NCBI RefSeq assembly: GCF_001697225.1 | Contig: NZ_CP014671.1 | Location: forward strand, 682,001-746,000 | DNA length: 64,000 nt | Reading direction: 5' to 3' | From: Immundisolibacter cernigliae | GTDB taxonomy: Bacteria; Pseudomonadota; Gammaproteobacteria; Immundisolibacterales; Immundisolibacteraceae | Shown: positions 63,155-64,000 of the stretch, one piece after another | Numbering within the stretch: position 1 is the stretch's first letter | Layout of the letters: each line of letters opens with the position of its first letter | The notes under the pieces: model-generated | What the model saw: the letters and a program-made list of their open reading frames with translations, nothing else | Databases searched by the model: none | What the model was told of the DNA's origin: nothing | Program-made: the position numbers and the translations under genes

Positions 63155-64000
63155 TCACATCAGCAGCGCCATGCCGATCGGCAGGGTGACGAAGTACAAC
63201 AGCGTCGAGCCGACCATCACCGCCGCCAGCAGTTCGGTATCCAGGCCAAAGCGCTCGCTCAGGATCATGCTGGCCATCATGGTCGGCATGCCCATCAGCA
63301 GCGTGGTGGCGACCGTGGTTTCGCCCGCTCCGGCCACCAGCCGGGCCAGGCCGTAGACCGCCACCGGCACCAGCGCCAGCTTGATGAGCGCGACCCCGGC
63401 AATCTGCCGCCAGAAGCTGCGGAAATGCCCGAACGACAGCGACATGCCGACCGTCAGCAGCATGCACGGCATGGTCGCGTAGCCGAGCATGCTGGCGGCC
63501 TTGTCGATGCCCGGCGCTATCGGCACCGCCAGTAGATTCATCACAAACCCGACCACGAACGCCCAGATCGGCGGCAGCCTTGCCAGCACGCGCAGGAACT
63601 GCCCCGGCGTCTGCAGGTGCTCGCCGTGGTTGCCGCAGCGCACCGCCACCCATAGCGCCAGCGACCAGAACAGCGGATTGATGCCAAGAATGTCGGCATA
63701 GATCGCGTAGCGCGCGCCGTCCGGCCCGAACAATGCCTGCAGCACCGGAATGCCCAGCGAGATGATGTTCGGCAGGCCACAGGCGATGACCAACGCGCCC
63801 AGCTGCGCCGGTCCTTGCAGGGCGAACATGCGCTGCCGGAATAGCGCCCAGGCCAGACCCATGCCCAGCACGATGGCGAACATGGTCAAGGCTGGCGCCA
63901 GAACCAGGTCGGCATTCACCTGCGCCCGGATCACGGTGTGAAACGCCAGCGCCGGGTAGAACAGATACATCACCAGCGCGCCAATCGCCCGCCGCGCCGT
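63155..64000 (-). CDS. AEC family permease, partial
   Basis: The open frame runs off the right end of the window, so the 5' end is missing; 281 codons are visible. It is strongly hydrophobic with about eight helices. The central segment LVIACGLPNIISLGIPVLQALFG and the C-terminal LLMGMPTMMASMI match auxin efflux carrier/malonate transporter (AEC) proteins. Substrate is unknown. It stops 109 bases before the fadN-like start and runs the same way. Confidence 0.83.
   Translation of the reverse strand, partial: TARRAIGALVMYLFYPALAFHTVIRAQVNADLVLAPALTMFAIVLGMGLAWALFRQRMFALQGPAQLGALVIACGLPNIISLGIPVLQALFGPDGARYAIYADILGINPLFWSLALWVAVRCGNHGEHLQTPGQFLRVLARLPPIWAFVVGFVMNLLAVPIAPGIDKAASMLGYATMPCMLLTVGMSLSFGHFRSFWRQIAGVALIKLALVPVAVYGLARLVAGAGETTVATTLLMGMPTMMASMILSERFGLDTELLAAVMVGSTLLYFVTLPIGMALLM

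Overview
The window reads as chromosome of a high-G+C bacterium, most likely a gammaproteobacterium. The evidence is the minus-strand run carA-carB-greA-rlmE-ftsH-folP-glmM-tpiA-secG-tRNA-Leu-nuoA to nuoN-tRNA-fMet, a core gene order typical of that class, with nuoC and nuoD as separate genes. No species can be named from the sequence alone. The lifestyle suggested is respiratory, with periplasmic oxidation of reduced carbon compounds and a complete electron path to quinone.

Layout. Positions 1-1925: the end of a 2-oxoacid dehydrogenase E2 gene, a frameshifted alpha/beta hydrolase (DUF900) and a small exported protein. 2106-27668: the core block, all on the minus strand, covering initiator tRNA, complex I, tRNA-Leu, protein export, glycolysis, cell-wall and folate enzymes, FtsH, RlmE, GreA and CarAB (carA is frameshifted as written). 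27912-33277: a plus-strand operon for a Tat-exported molybdenum enzyme of the type II DMSO reductase (ethylbenzene dehydrogenase-like) family, in the order alpha, beta, haem gamma, chaperone delta. 33655-43796: a type I restriction-modification island with a half-size and a full-size specificity protein, HsdM, a Bro-N protein, a frameshifted RhuM protein, a DUF3800 protein, HsdR and a YgjP-like metallopeptidase. 43889-46817: a minus-strand PQQ alcohol dehydrogenase, cytochrome c and XoxJ-like binding protein. 47172-52362: an iron-uptake unit (Fur-like site, HemP, TonB, ExbB, ExbD, Fiu-like receptor, PiuC-like oxygenase). 52562-55627: HslUV and a class V aminotransferase. 55820-57127: an aromatic-acid MFS transporter. 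57188-63045: EtfA, EtfB, ETF-quinone oxidoreductase and a FadN-type beta-oxidation enzyme, with a REPIN-like repeat cluster. 63155-64000: a truncated AEC permease.

How the parts may work together (inference): the Mo enzyme could hydroxylate a hydrocarbon or similar substrate in the periplasm, the nearby PQQ enzyme (with the DYD motif of lanthanide-dependent members) could oxidise the alcohol formed, and FadN, ETF, ETF-QO and complex I could take the carbon and electrons onward. The restriction island sits between the two periplasmic oxidation operons and looks like a later insertion with an exchanged specificity domain.

Three genes (DUF900 hydrolase, carA, rhuM) are each repaired by adding exactly one base at a CCCG site. 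Since carA is normally indispensable, sequencing error is the leading explanation for all three. Long reading frames opposite real genes are common here because of the high G+C and have been left out.
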